Counted from the first letter of the stretch, positions 55,253-64,000 are shown. The stretch: DNA of 64,000 nt from Caldisphaera lagunensis DSM 15908 (GCF_000317795.1 NC_019791.1:992001-1056000), one strand, 5' to 3'. Numbers and translations: made by a program. The notes: generated by a model from the letters alone, not told the origin.

Positions 55253-55792
55253 ATGCCTAAATCTCAGAAAGAAGAAGCGATTGAATCATTAAAACAATTG
55301 GAAGCGTTTGCAAATAATATGAAGTCTAGTATTGGAGTACCAATGATAGTTGATCCAAAAACAAATGTTGCTATTTGGTATGATCAAAGAGAATTAAATC
55401 TTAAATTTATGGTAAGCATTGAAAAAACAAGAAAATTCTTCGAATCATTATCTGAAGGAAAGCTATTAGCAACAAAATGCGTAAAGACTGGAGAAATACT
55501 GTTTCCTCCTCAAGTAGATTGTCCATCGTCTCCTGGAAGTGAAGTAGAGTGGGTTGAATTACCTAAAGATGGAGAATTAATTACATACACAATTATAACA
55601 ACAAAGCCCTTCAGCTTTTCTCATTATAATGATTATACCGTAGGTATAGCAAAATTATCTAATGGAGTTCAAGTATTAGCATGGGTTAGGGAAACTGATC
55701 CTAAAAAGCTTAGAATAGGAATGAAGGTAAAACTAGAAATAACGAAAAGGGAGCCTGAAGGTTATTTAACTTATGAATTTGTTCCTGTATGA
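55253..55792 (+). CDS. DUF35 OB-fold protein with incomplete zinc ribbon
   Basis: 179 residues from ATG 55253 (GGTGA upstream). Recognised by LLATKCVKTGEILFPPQVDCP and the OB-fold GELITYTIITTKPFSF. The zinc ribbon keeps only one Cys of each pair (KCVKTG, DCPSS), so zinc may not bind. Bridges thiolase and HMG-CoA synthase in related complexes. The 3' end overlaps PfkB by 22 bases. Confidence 0.88.
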   Translation: MPKSQKEEAIESLKQLEAFANNMKSSIGVPMIVDPKTNVAIWYDQRELNLKFMVSIEKTRKFFESLSEGKLLATKCVKTGEILFPPQVDCPSSPGSEVEWVELPKDGELITYTIITTKPFSFSHYNDYTVGIAKLSNGVQVLAWVRETDPKKLRIGMKVKLEITKREPEGYLTYEFVPV

Positions 55793-56733
55793 GCTTCATC
55801 ATTAACTAATTTTTTCTGTTGCTTAAGAAATTCCAATGCCTCTTCTTGAGTCGGTATAGCATTAGCTCCTAGTTTAGTAACTTTTAGAGCAGCTACTGCT
55901 TGTGCAAATTCTAATGCATCAACGGTTTTTATCCCTCTAGTTAAACTAAGCAAATATGCTGCTGCAAATGCATCCCCACTACCCGTTGAATCCCTAACTT
56001 CCTTAACTCTAAATGCAGGCATATATCCTACAAAATCATTTGTATTAGCATATAATCCTTTGGGTCCCATTTTGACAATAACATTTTCAGGTCCTATTGA
56101 TTTTAATAATTGACTGCATTTTTCTGGATTATCTATACCTGTTAAGTTTTTACACTCCTGCTCGTTTAACAATATTATATCAACTAACTTTATTAAACCT
56201 CTTAGTTCTTTCAATCCTCTAAGGCTCAACCTCCTCCCTGGATCCCAAGAGACTAAGGTATCATTTTCTTTAGCGACTACGGCAGCTCTAATAGAAGTAT
56301 CTGGTCTCAAACTTGCTATATGTATAATCTTAGACTTTGATATCGTTTCACTATCTATTTCTTTAGGCTCGAGCTTTTCAGCACACCCCTTAAATCCATA
56401 TATAGAAATATTTCCTTGTTGATCTATTATAACTATTGAAAATCCTGTTTCTCCAAAGCATATCTTTAAACCAGATATATCCACCTTTGATTTCATTAGA
56501 TCCTCAACTATAGATCTTCCAAATGTGTCTAGGCCAACTTTTGTTATTATAGCTGATGTCCCTCCTAATTTTCTTACATTTAAAGAAACATTAACTGCGG
56601 ATCCCCCTGGTCCTGTAGATTGTTCTAGTATATCAGCCTCCTCATCAGGTTCTGCAAATTTTTCTACCATAAATCTCATATCCATCAATGCGTGTCCAAT
56701 TGATGTGATATCAATAGTTTTTGAATCTGACAT
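55771..56733 (-). CDS. PfkB-family carbohydrate kinase
   Basis: 320 residues, ATG after GGGTG. Signatures TGPGGSAVNVSLNVRKLGG at the N-terminus and DSTGSGDAFAAAYLLSL (catalytic Asp, anion hole) near 255. Phosphorylates a sugar or nucleoside; substrate not readable. Next gene on the strand is FBP aldolase (71-base gap). Confidence 0.92.
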   Translation of the reverse strand: MSDSKTIDITSIGHALMDMRFMVEKFAEPDEEADILEQSTGPGGSAVNVSLNVRKLGGTSAIITKVGLDTFGRSIVEDLMKSKVDISGLKICFGETGFSIVIIDQQGNISIYGFKGCAEKLEPKEIDSETISKSKIIHIASLRPDTSIRAAVVAKENDTLVSWDPGRRLSLRGLKELRGLIKLVDIILLNEQECKNLTGIDNPEKCSQLLKSIGPENVIVKMGPKGLYANTNDFVGYMPAFRVKEVRDSTGSGDAFAAAYLLSLTRGIKTVDALEFAQAVAALKVTKLGANAIPTQEEALEFLKQQKKLVNDEAHTGTNS

Positions 56734-56804
56734 TTATTTGCACCCTTTCAACAAACTAGTAATATTTAAAACTTAAAAATATAGATTTCAATTATTTAAT
56801 AAAG

Positions 56805-57641
56805 TCATTTTTCAAGTTCTTTTACTGCCTCTTCTGGTAAGGCATTTTCATGAACTACTTTCATTACTGCCCTTACCATGCCCTCTATATTATTGCTTCT
56901 AAACACATTTCTTCCAACAGCTACCCCACTACCTCCAGCTTGAATTACATTATAAACATCTTCTAGAAATTCAATTGGCTTATCTCTAACAGCCCCTCCA
57001 CTCATTACTACCGGTAATCCTTGAGCCATTTCAACAACTTTTGCAAATGTTTCTTTATTTCCAGTATAATATGTCTTTATCAAATCAGCACCTGTTTCAG
57101 CTGCTGCTCTTGCCCCATACATAACAATTTCTGGATCATACCTGTTTTTTATTGCTGATCCTCTTGGATAGGCAAGCTGCAATACCGGCATACCATAATA
57201 GGTCGCTGATTCCTTTATTTCATACCAATGTGAAATCATTTCATCTTCATAATCGCTTCCCCAGTAAACTGTTGCCGCAACAGCATCAGCGCCTAATGAT
57301 ATTGCTTGTTCAACACTACCTAATGAAGATTGTAAATAATGCTTATCCTGCGGTCTTATATCGCTCTTTCCAGTTAATTTTATAATTAATGCTACTTTAT
57401 TCTTCCAAATATCATAAGTTAACCTTGCCATACCAGGTAGTAACATCATTGCATCTACTCCAGCATTAACAACTTTTTCTAAAATAGTTTTTGCCATATA
57501 TCTATCTTCCATAAAATCCCTAGGACCATGCTCTAAACCATGATCAAATGCAAATATAACGGCCCTATCATTTTTAAGGATTCTGCTTAGCCTAACTTTA
57601 ATTCCAACATTAGAATAACTAGTTCCTTCATATTTACTCAA
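56805..57641 (-). CDS. fba: Archaeal class I fructose-bisphosphate aldolase
   Basis: 278 residues from TTG 57641, which has GAGGTG eight bases upstream; the longer ATG reading lacks an SD. DHGLEHGPRDF phosphate site, Schiff-base lysine in ADLIKTYYTGN, and VMSGGAVRDKP, VAVGRNVF phosphate-binding loops. Reversible aldol cleavage of fructose-1,6-bisphosphate. Confidence 0.94.
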   Translation of the reverse strand: MSKYEGTSYSNVGIKVRLSRILKNDRAVIFAFDHGLEHGPRDFMEDRYMAKTILEKVVNAGVDAMMLLPGMARLTYDIWKNKVALIIKLTGKSDIRPQDKHYLQSSLGSVEQAISLGADAVAATVYWGSDYEDEMISHWYEIKESATYYGMPVLQLAYPRGSAIKNRYDPEIVMYGARAAAETGADLIKTYYTGNKETFAKVVEMAQGLPVVMSGGAVRDKPIEFLEDVYNVIQAGGSGVAVGRNVFRSNNIEGMVRAVMKVVHENALPEEAVKELEK

Positions 57642-57703
57642 ATTTAACACCTCATAATTATATATATAATTGAAAATAAAAAGCATATATGGAGATGGAT
57701 TAA

Positions 57704-58276
57704 ATGGAATGCGATGATATTAGCGTTGCATTAACAGGAGCAAGCGGTATTAAATATGGATTAAGATTAATAGAAGTATTAAAGCAATCGAATATTAGCA
57801 TAAAAGGAATTATTTATTCGAATTCTTCAATAGAAGTTGCTAAAGCCGAAGAAGGTATAGAAAAAAATAGTTTTATAAATATTTTAAAACAATATGCAAA
57901 TATTTACGATGAAAATGACTTTAATTCCCCACTAGCAAGCTCTAGCAATATATCTAAGTGCATGGTTATATGCCCTGCAAGTATGAAAACAATTGGGCTA
58001 ATAGCCAATGGAATTGAATCTACGTTAATCTCGAGAGCAGCTTTAGCTCATTTGAGGCTAAGAAGACCTTTAGTTGTTGCATTTAGAGAAACTCCTTTGG
58101 GCATTGCAGAATTAAGGAATTTATTAAGAATTGCTCATTATGGGGGCATAATAATGCCTTTATCACCAGGTTTTTACTCAAATAAAAACAATATAGAGGA
58201 CTTGATAAACTTTATGGTAGGAAAAATTTTGGATTCTTTAAATATACCAAATAACTTATATAAGAGATGGGATTAA
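57704..58276 (+). CDS. ubiX: UbiX-type flavin prenyltransferase
   Basis: 190 residues, ATG. ALTGASGIKYGLRLIEVL N-terminus, PASMKTIGLIANGIESTLISRAA, and RPLVVAFRETPLG. Makes prenylated FMN for UbiD-type decarboxylases; no ubiD in the window. Four-base overlap with the convergent cysteine-rich gene. Confidence 0.93.
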   Translation: MECDDISVALTGASGIKYGLRLIEVLKQSNISIKGIIYSNSSIEVAKAEEGIEKNSFINILKQYANIYDENDFNSPLASSSNISKCMVICPASMKTIGLIANGIESTLISRAALAHLRLRRPLVVAFRETPLGIAELRNLLRIAHYGGIIMPLSPGFYSNKNNIEDLINFMVGKILDSLNIPNNLYKRWD

Positions 58277-58686
58277 ATCTTCTTCTTTGGAAGACCTTTA
58301 TAACCTTGAGGTAAATCTATCTCGTTTTCTTCATTTAATTCCTCTTCAAATGATTTCATTTTCTTGGGTTGATTTTCAACGGCAAATGAGCATCTTCCAT
58401 CGGGTAGCATTGCCTTTTTCTCACAATATGCATATCTACAAGATGCACCAATACATCTATCTCCAATCCAATTACACAATGCTACCTTTATTGGTCTACC
58501 TCTATAATGATCTGTGGTGAATCTCAATGCTTTTTGACCACACCTAAAGAATGGACATAGAGGATTACATTTATCTCCAATAGGTCTTGGCTTTAATTCC
58601 CTACTTTGTTGCATATTATCACTTTTTGCTATATGGCTACCTTGATCATGACCTTGCTTAACTGGTCCAGGTGTATTTGATACCAA
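58273..58686 (-). CDS. Cysteine-rich conserved archaeal protein of unknown function
   Basis: 137 residues from TTG 58686 (the GTG 58695 is within GAGGTG). Core CNPLCPFFRCGQKALRF (C-x3-C-x4-C), RPIKVALCNWIG, CIGASCRYAYCEKKAMLPDG and GRC: eight or more cysteines, apt for one or two Fe-S clusters or zinc sites. C-terminal acidic tail. Not recognised as a named family. Upstream of EndA on the same strand is none; it is last in the ProC-DUF47-EndA direction. Confidence 0.75.
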   Translation of the reverse strand: MVSNTPGPVKQGHDQGSHIAKSDNMQQSRELKPRPIGDKCNPLCPFFRCGQKALRFTTDHYRGRPIKVALCNWIGDRCIGASCRYAYCEKKAMLPDGRCSFAVENQPKKMKSFEEELNEENEIDLPQGYKGLPKKKI

Positions 58687-58737
58687 TACTTGCACCTCAT
58701 TAAATTAATCCAAACTTCGGTTTACCACTATATATAT

Positions 58738-59283
58738 TTATGGTTTAAACCATTTAAATATTATGTATAAAGATTTTCCATTGTCTTTTAGCGATGAAAT
58801 TATGAAATCTTTTTTAACACTATGACTTAGTCTACCGGCTCTTACTAACTCTATGGGATCAAAATTTTCATTTATATCATAATAATGAATTATAAAAGGT
58901 GCATGTTCTATACCTGGACCTAATCGATATGCAACAAAATCAGATCCATATTTAAGACCTGATCTTACTTTTAGACCATTATCTCTCAATTCTTTATATA
59001 TCTCATATTGCCTTTCTTTTTTTGAATTAATTTTTAAAATTTTTTTGGCCTCATTAATATCATTAACTCTTTTATCATTATAAAATAAATCTATAACCCC
59101 CTTTTCCATTAAATACAATGCTTCAAAAGAATTCAAAATAAGAGGTGAAGTTATATCGGTTTCCACCTTTACCTTTTCAGCATTTATAGGTTTTCCAAAA
59201 TATCCTAAAAAATATATTTTCCTTGAATTATTTAAATCCTTTATTATTACTACTCCATTTAATATATCAGCTCTTATTACCAT
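58738..59283 (-). CDS. endA: tRNA-splicing endonuclease
   Basis: 181 residues, ATG overlapping the previous gene's stop. YEIYKELRDNGLKVRSGLKY then GSDFVAYRLGPGIEHAPFII: the catalytic Tyr, His and a Lys (HSVKKD) triad is present. Crenarchaeal enzymes are heterotetramers with a structural partner subunit, not seen here. Cuts bulge-helix-bulge tRNA introns. Confidence 0.94.
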   Translation of the reverse strand: MVIRADILNGVVIIKDLNNSRKIYFLGYFGKPINAEKVKVETDITSPLILNSFEALYLMEKGVIDLFYNDKRVNDINEAKKILKINSKKERQYEIYKELRDNGLKVRSGLKYGSDFVAYRLGPGIEHAPFIIHYYDINENFDPIELVRAGRLSHSVKKDFIISSLKDNGKSLYIIFKWFKP

Positions 59284-59960
59284 TATGAAAGCCCACTAAA
59301 ACCAATTAGTTTTATATAAACTGCAGAATTAAACAAACAATCTAAGCAATCCTCTAGATATTCTATGGTCTCTTTAAATGATATTAACCTTGATGGTTTA
59401 TCTGAATATTTCATTAGAACTTTTGCAAGCCCTTCTCTATATATCATGTCTCCTTTTTCTTCAGAATCACTTATTTTGTTAAATCTTTCTTCTATCATTT
59501 TTCTTTTTTCTGAATTTCCTTTGGTTCCTGTTGATATAGATCTTAAAAGATCCACTAATGATTGAGAAGAATTATATATTTCTCCTATCAGACCTTCTAT
59601 TGCTTTATATATATCGCTATCAACTCCTTTCTCTATACTATATGATAGCAATAACCTGTAAATTCCTGCCTCTAATTTACTAATTGAACATTCTAATTGA
59701 AGTGCTGTATTTATATAAAACTCCTTATAAGAAATTAACTCTAATCTGCCGCTTGCTAGATAATCAAATATCCTGTCTTTGTTTCTTGAAATTTTGTCTT
59801 TTGTTGACATTAATTCTTGTCTATAAAATTTCTCTATATACTCTACGTTAGAATTTTCACGAATATTAGTTAGCAATATTGCTGTAACATTTTGTATATC
59901 TTGAGCCATATTTTGCAACACTTCAATAAGCGTAATTTTTGATAAGCTATCAATTGCCAT
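59283..59960 (-). CDS. DUF47/PhoU-like helical protein
   Basis: 225 residues from ATG 59960. All helical, with SDSEEKGDMIYREGLAKVL and FKETIEYLEDCLDCLFNSAVYI near the end, where the PhoU/DUF47 family has ExxxD metal motifs. May regulate phosphate uptake or bind metals. Its stop overlaps endA start (TAATG), so it is the operon neighbour. Confidence 0.65.
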   Translation of the reverse strand: MAIDSLSKITLIEVLQNMAQDIQNVTAILLTNIRENSNVEYIEKFYRQELMSTKDKISRNKDRIFDYLASGRLELISYKEFYINTALQLECSISKLEAGIYRLLLSYSIEKGVDSDIYKAIEGLIGEIYNSSQSLVDLLRSISTGTKGNSEKRKMIEERFNKISDSEEKGDMIYREGLAKVLMKYSDKPSRLISFKETIEYLEDCLDCLFNSAVYIKLIGFSGLS

Positions 59961-60070
59961 TATTTGCACCCTTTCTCCAATTCTCTATGTTATATAGATT
60001 AAATAAAAATCTATCCCTTATTTTTAAGAAAGATAATATTCATAAATATTTTAAAAAATCATAATAATTT

Positions 60071-60880
60071 TTACATATTAAATAAATAGTTTTCTATTTC
60101 ATCAGCTTTCTTTTGAGCCTCTAATACAGCCTCCATTATTGTCCTTTTTAAACCATTTCCTTGTAATACCATGATCCCCCTAATAGTCGTACCTGCTGGA
60201 GTTATAACTAAGTCTCTCAAATAATGGGGTGACCATCCTTTTTCTAAAAGCGTTTTTGCTGTTCCTTTCATTGTATATAATACAGCTCTATAAGCTAAAT
60301 CCCTTGGTAATCCTGCAGCAATCCCTCCTAATGCCAAAGAATCAATTATCTCTGCTAAAAAAGCAGGGGCACTCCCGCTTAATGCTGTTAAAGCATTCAT
60401 ATACTTTTCATCTATCCATTCATAATAACCAATGGTTGAAAAAATTTCCTCTACTAATTTTTTAGAATCTTCATCAATATTATCATTTGTTGATAAAACA
60501 GTAAAGCTAGATGAAGTTTCAGAATTTATGTTAGGCATTGCTCTAACTATTTTTGCTCCCAAAAATTTCTTACTAAGCCATTTTATAGGTGATGCTGCCA
60601 CGACAGAAATTATCAACTTTCCCTTTACAAATTGATTAATTTCATCAGACAAAGGAATAAGTTGTGAAGGTTTTATTGACAAAAGTATTATATCTGAATT
60701 TTTAACAGCACTTATATTATCCCTTGTTGCCTCAACACCAAGTTTTTTAATTTTATTTAAAGATTCTTCGCTCTTAGCTGTCGCAATTATTTTCCAATCA
60801 TTTCCAGAACTAATCAAAGATCTAATTATAGCACTTCCAATAACTCCCGCTCCTATTACGGATAAACTTCTTCTTACCAT
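60071..60880 (-). CDS. proC: Pyrroline-5-carboxylate reductase
   Basis: 269 residues, ATG with GTGGGA. NADPH site SVIGAGVIGSAI, SIKPSQL, RAMPNINSE, LSGSAPAFLAEI and TPAGTTIRGI. Last step of proline synthesis. Confidence 0.95.
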   Translation of the reverse strand: MVRRSLSVIGAGVIGSAIIRSLISSGNDWKIIATAKSEESLNKIKKLGVEATRDNISAVKNSDIILLSIKPSQLIPLSDEINQFVKGKLIISVVAASPIKWLSKKFLGAKIVRAMPNINSETSSSFTVLSTNDNIDEDSKKLVEEIFSTIGYYEWIDEKYMNALTALSGSAPAFLAEIIDSLALGGIAAGLPRDLAYRAVLYTMKGTAKTLLEKGWSPHYLRDLVITPAGTTIRGIMVLQGNGLKRTIMEAVLEAQKKADEIENYLFNM

Positions 60881-60921
60881 CTAATTTCCCACAACTAATT
60901 AAAAACTAAAAATTTATAAAT

Positions 60922-61698
60922 TTATTCGTTATCATAAACCTTATAATCTTCTCCTTCAGTTAATATGTCTTGGATTTGCCCATAAAGATTCCTTAGACTT
61001 AATTCATTAAATATTGAAACCGGAAGTATATGACCAAAATAGCCAGCTTCATATAAAGCTCTTGCTAGGCTTAAAGATAAACTTAAAGTATAACCATCTA
61101 GTTCTTTAAAATCCCTTAGCAATGATTCCAGATACCCTTCTTCATGAAGCCTTGGAATTATTTCATTAACAACTTCTTCACTTAATAAATCAGATTTACT
61201 AATTACATTTATTTGAGGTTTCTTAAACCTTGTATTAACAGAACTTGCCAATGTTAATATTGAAACCATATTTGCCGGATTATCAAAAAATATTGAATCC
61301 ATTAAGAAAATAACAACTGCCTTATCATTATATATTAACGAATTTAAAACTAAAGGCCCTCCTACCCTGTATGAAAATAATTCAAGTTGTCCTGGGGTAT
61401 CAATAATTGTAAAATCTGGTTTAAACTTATCAATTTCATTTCTAATCTTATCTGTATAATTAATTAATGAATCGACTGCACTCACCAATGAACCGTTAGG
61501 ACCCAAACCCTTATCTAAAAAATCTTCTATGTTTACATAATTTCTAACATCAACATCTGGATCGTAAGGAAGCTTTTCTGCAGCTGGATCAAAATTTACT
61601 ATTGCAACATTTCCTCCTGTTTCTTCCATAACAGATCTTAGCTCTCCTGCTAATGTACTCTTTCCAGCTCCTGCAGTTCCCAATAATATTATATACAT
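60922..61698 (-). CDS. GPN-loop GTPase
   Basis: 258 residues, ATG after AGGTGA. Walker A GTAGAGKSTLAGEL, GPN motif in GLGPNGSLVSAV, switch II DTPGQLELFS and NVISKSDLL. Archaeal GPN GTPase; eukaryotic relatives assemble RNA polymerase II. A GC-rich hairpin region (61714-61778) lies directly upstream in the same strand. Confidence 0.94.
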   Translation of the reverse strand: MYIILLGTAGAGKSTLAGELRSVMEETGGNVAIVNFDPAAEKLPYDPDVDVRNYVNIEDFLDKGLGPNGSLVSAVDSLINYTDKIRNEIDKFKPDFTIIDTPGQLELFSYRVGGPLVLNSLIYNDKAVVIFLMDSIFFDNPANMVSILTLASSVNTRFKKPQINVISKSDLLSEEVVNEIIPRLHEEGYLESLLRDFKELDGYTLSLSLSLARALYEAGYFGHILPVSIFNELSLRNLYGQIQDILTEGEDYKVYDNE

Positions 61699-61713
61699 CT
61701 TTTCACCTTAGAA

Positions 61714-61778
61714 GGGGATCTCCTGCGCACACATGACCCCGTGACGCGGGGCTAATTCACGCAGGCAGTTTGATCCCT
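61714..61778 (-). ncRNA. Candidate structured GC-rich RNA or 5' UTR element
   Basis: 65 bases, 40 of them G or C, in DNA that is otherwise strongly AT-rich. Nested stems: GGGATC with GATCCC; CCTGCG with CGCAGG; and CCCCG with CGGGG, separated by two internal loops of 8-9 bases. Lies between LutB and the GPN GTPase start, about 16 bases from that start codon. Strand cannot be fixed because stems are palindromic; the minus strand would put it in the GTPase leader. It lacks a T loop or anticodon arm, and K-turn motifs of C/D and H/ACA guides are not evident. Confidence 0.5.
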
Positions 61779-61810
61779 ATTATAACATTTTCATTAAAAG
61801 TTATTATAGT

Positions 61811-63010
61811 TTATTTGGATCTAACATAAATTTTTTTCAAATTATGGATTAATGAAGATAAAGGTATTTCTACTGGGCAAGCTAAATCGCATCTCATGCA
61901 TCCTAGACAAAGCTGTGAAAGCTCAGCTCCTTTTTCAATGCCTTCTGTTATTGCAGTCCATCCCACACCCATGGGACCTCCATATACTTTACCTCCCCAT
62001 TTATTTGCAGTTATATCCCATACAGGACAAAATATTTGGCAATTTCCACATCTAACGCATCTTAATTGATCTTTTAGGAACTCATTTTTTATTGCATCTT
62101 TTCTTCCATTATCCAATAGTATCAAATGTAATTCTAGTGGACCATGAGCTCCATAAACCCTTCTATGCCCAATATCCCCTGTTGAGCTTGGACCAGATAT
62201 CATACTTACATATGTTGGAGGATATAACCCAGCATAAGATGATTGAACTAATACAACTTTAAATGCATCAATAAGAGTAGGTACAATTTTTTCAATGCCG
62301 GCAATTGCTATATGTACAGGAGGTAGAGTAGTAACAAGTCTAATATTACCTTCGTTTTCTATCAAAAATATCGAGCCTGAATCTGCTGCAATAGCATTTG
62401 CCCCGCTAATTCCAATTTGAGCATTAACAAATTTCTCCCTTAGAAATGGCCTTATTTTGGCAACAATTTGTTGAGGAGTTTCATCTCCTCTTAATTCTAT
62501 ATTTAATCTATCCTTTACTAATTTAATTACATCTTTTACTGTCATATGTATTGCTGGGGCTATAGCATGCATTGGCTTTCCATTTTCAAGTTGAATTAAT
62601 AGCTGACCCAAATCAGTTTCCCAAACATCTTTTCCTAATGCTGATAAATGTTCTCTAACGCCTACTTCCTCAGCTACCATGCTTTTAGATAAAATAATTC
62701 TTTTCTTTTCTCCAACTATTTTATCAATAATATTTAAGACGTCATCCTTTGTGTTTGCATAATATGGATTACCATTTATTGACTTTAATGATTTGAATAC
62801 CATATCAATATAATAGTCTATATTTGATAAAACTTCATTTTTTATGTTTTCTACTTCTTTAGCTAATTTTACGATATCATCATGATTATTCAAAAAATCT
62901 AATACTCTTTTTTCAGACATGGGTACACTAGATTCTAAAGCCTCTCTAAAATCAGAATCTTTTAAAATCTCTGATATATTTAATATAGTTTTTTCAAGAT
63001 AATCCATCAT
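61811..63010 (-). CDS. lutB: LutB-like iron-sulfur protein (LUD domain plus ferredoxin region)
   Basis: 399 residues from ATG 63010 (upstream GTG is in the AGGTGA SD). N-terminal LUD domain (GVREHLSALGKDVWETDLGQ, IGISGANAIAADSGSIFLIE), then two [4Fe-4S] motifs CVRCGNCQIFCPVW and CLGCMRCDLACPVEIP. Acts with LutA in L-lactate oxidation in bacteria; archaeal role inferred. Forms an operon with the CCG protein. Confidence 0.9.
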   Translation of the reverse strand: MMDYLEKTILNISEILKDSDFREALESSVPMSEKRVLDFLNNHDDIVKLAKEVENIKNEVLSNIDYYIDMVFKSLKSINGNPYYANTKDDVLNIIDKIVGEKKRIILSKSMVAEEVGVREHLSALGKDVWETDLGQLLIQLENGKPMHAIAPAIHMTVKDVIKLVKDRLNIELRGDETPQQIVAKIRPFLREKFVNAQIGISGANAIAADSGSIFLIENEGNIRLVTTLPPVHIAIAGIEKIVPTLIDAFKVVLVQSSYAGLYPPTYVSMISGPSSTGDIGHRRVYGAHGPLELHLILLDNGRKDAIKNEFLKDQLRCVRCGNCQIFCPVWDITANKWGGKVYGGPMGVGWTAITEGIEKGAELSQLCLGCMRCDLACPVEIPLSSLIHNLKKIYVRSK

Positions 63011-63012
63011 TA

Positions 63013-63951
63013 TCACCTAAGCAATAATTCTGAAATATCATAAATGGTTGAATTATAATCCTTTGAAACTTTTTTGAGATTTATATAACAAATAGGGCAC
63101 ATAGTAACAATTTCATTAGATACACTACTTAACTCCTTAACTCTGTTTCTTGCTATTGCATTGCTTAATGAAGGAAAAATTGCTTCCACAGGACCTCCGC
63201 AGCAAGACGTTAATTTTTTATTTCTATTAGCTTCTTTTATTATAAACCCTTTATTTGATAATAATGATCTTGGTCGTTCAATTATTGACAACCCTCTTGC
63301 ATATATACATGAATCATGTATAGTTATTGTTTCTCCATCTTTTTTAATTTCACCTTCATTATTTATTAATTCTAAATAGCTCTTTACATCAAAGTTAAAC
63401 TCCTTTATATATTTAGGATAAATGTTTTTCAAAATAAATGTTGTATGAGGATCAACTGTTATAATTTCTTCTGCCCCAGACTCCTTTAATATATTAAACA
63501 CATTTTTTGCGTGTATTTCAAATTTCTCTTCAGCACCCATATCATAAAGAAGAACTCCACTGTAAACATCTTTATCATAAAGATATGAAAACTCTATTTT
63601 ACTTTTTAATAATAAATTTGCTATGTTTAACAAAACTCTATTTGACCATTCTATTAAGCTAGGCTCAGGCTTAATAATAGAATTTATTAATGATCCAGGA
63701 ATATTTCTGGTAAATCTTAATGCTAAATATGCACCTTCATCGCTAGATTCCATAGCCTTTAAATATATTGATAATGCTTCAATATAAGGAATTAATTGAT
63801 ATAAAGCTCCAGTATAAAGAATCTTTTTCCCTTTTCTGCTAAAATTTAAATTTGTAGCCCATTTATATGCAAAGTCTTTTGGTACAGGTACAGGATATCC
63901 TGTTTTTAATGTTAAATCTGACATAAAATCAATTAATTCCCTAATTCTCAA
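63013..63951 (-). CDS. lutA: LutA-like CCG-domain oxidoreductase subunit
   Basis: 312 residues, TTG start (an in-frame stop lies directly before). Cysteine-rich CCG repeats: DSCIYARG with a reduced first repeat, TSCCGGPVEA and VTMCPICYINLKK. Such proteins bind a noncubane Fe-S cluster, as in HdrB. LutC not seen. The protein is longer than LutA (about 240), with an extra N-terminal region of about 100 residues. Confidence 0.82.
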   Translation of the reverse strand: MRIRELIDFMSDLTLKTGYPVPVPKDFAYKWATNLNFSRKGKKILYTGALYQLIPYIEALSIYLKAMESSDEGAYLALRFTRNIPGSLINSIIKPEPSLIEWSNRVLLNIANLLLKSKIEFSYLYDKDVYSGVLLYDMGAEEKFEIHAKNVFNILKESGAEEIITVDPHTTFILKNIYPKYIKEFNFDVKSYLELINNEGEIKKDGETITIHDSCIYARGLSIIERPRSLLSNKGFIIKEANRNKKLTSCCGGPVEAIFPSLSNAIARNRVKELSSVSNEIVTMCPICYINLKKVSKDYNSTIYDISELLLR

Positions 63952-64000
63952 TCATATTACCCATTTATTGATTCTTTTAAAAATTTTTAAATCTATATTA

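Noticed and set aside
61714-61778. tRNA or C/D box guide at the GC-rich island
   Set aside because: No anticodon arm or T loop, and no RUGAUGA/CUGA boxes.

Overview
The window looks like chromosome of a thermophilic, probably acidophilic, AT-rich crenarchaeon (Thermoproteota). The evidence is: Alba, SRP54, an Sm-like protein, a tRNA-splicing endonuclease, a GPN GTPase, a split LplA/LplB lipoate ligase, archaeal FBP aldolase, type-5 uracil-DNA glycosylase and a crenarchaeal pyr operon; SD motifs of the GGTGA type; TTG/GTG starts; and a low GC content by eye in which stable RNAs stand out as GC-rich islands. Caldisphaera or a close relative is my best guess, but this is inference only.

Layout. 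0-3.7 kb: end of a TldE/PmbA protease gene, a divergent lipoate-ligase-like fusion, a SPASM radical SAM enzyme and a GcvH-like lipoyl carrier. 3.9-7.4 kb: succinate dehydrogenase operon 1 (A-C-D-B). 7.4-8.1 kb: divergent pair of small ribbon-helix-helix genes, one only 56 codons long. 8.1-11.4 kb: DUF1152 protein, an SDR and an orphan gene, mixed with remnants of a small insertion element. 11.4-14.6 kb: a second, divergent succinate dehydrogenase/fumarate reductase operon. 14.7-17 kb: ABC-2 transporter. 17-22.9 kb: Alba, SRP54, M28-type peptidase, homoserine kinase, DUF711 protein and tRNA-Ser(GCT). 22.9-28.8 kb: accessory region with a giant YVTN-repeat surface protein, decayed insertion elements, a broken ATPase copy, an intact ATPase behind a tandem palindrome, and a PD-(D/E)XK-like protein. 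28.9-35 kb: aldo/keto reductase, threonine synthase, UDG-phosphatase-CitG operon, canonical LplA/LplB, 5S rRNA, O6-alkylguanine methyltransferase, TusA. 36-41.6 kb: GltD-like flavoprotein, SDR, superoxide dismutase and a cobalamin/iron-type ABC importer. 41.7-46.5 kb: eIF2B-like protein and pyrFEBIC. 46.5-51.1 kb: polar-lipid synthesis (CDP-alcohol transferase, inositol-phosphate synthase) and an SDR/alcohol dehydrogenase pair. 51.2-64 kb: Sm protein, amidohydrolase, SCP2 and thiolase/DUF35 genes, PfkB kinase, FBP aldolase, UbiX, EndA, ProC, GPN GTPase and a LutA/LutB-type pair.

How the genes fit together. The window covers central energy metabolism (two flavoprotein:quinone complexes, lactate-type oxidation), pyrimidine and threonine synthesis, inositol lipid synthesis and lipoylation. 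Most genes are in short operons with overlapping stop/start codons, and convergent neighbours often overlap at their 3' ends. The most unusual items are the second lipoate-related locus with a radical SAM enzyme, a 24-bp palindrome shared by two distant reductase promoters, remnants that resemble non-autonomous TnpB-type elements, a GC-rich structured RNA candidate, and the tandem palindrome abutting the ATPase start.
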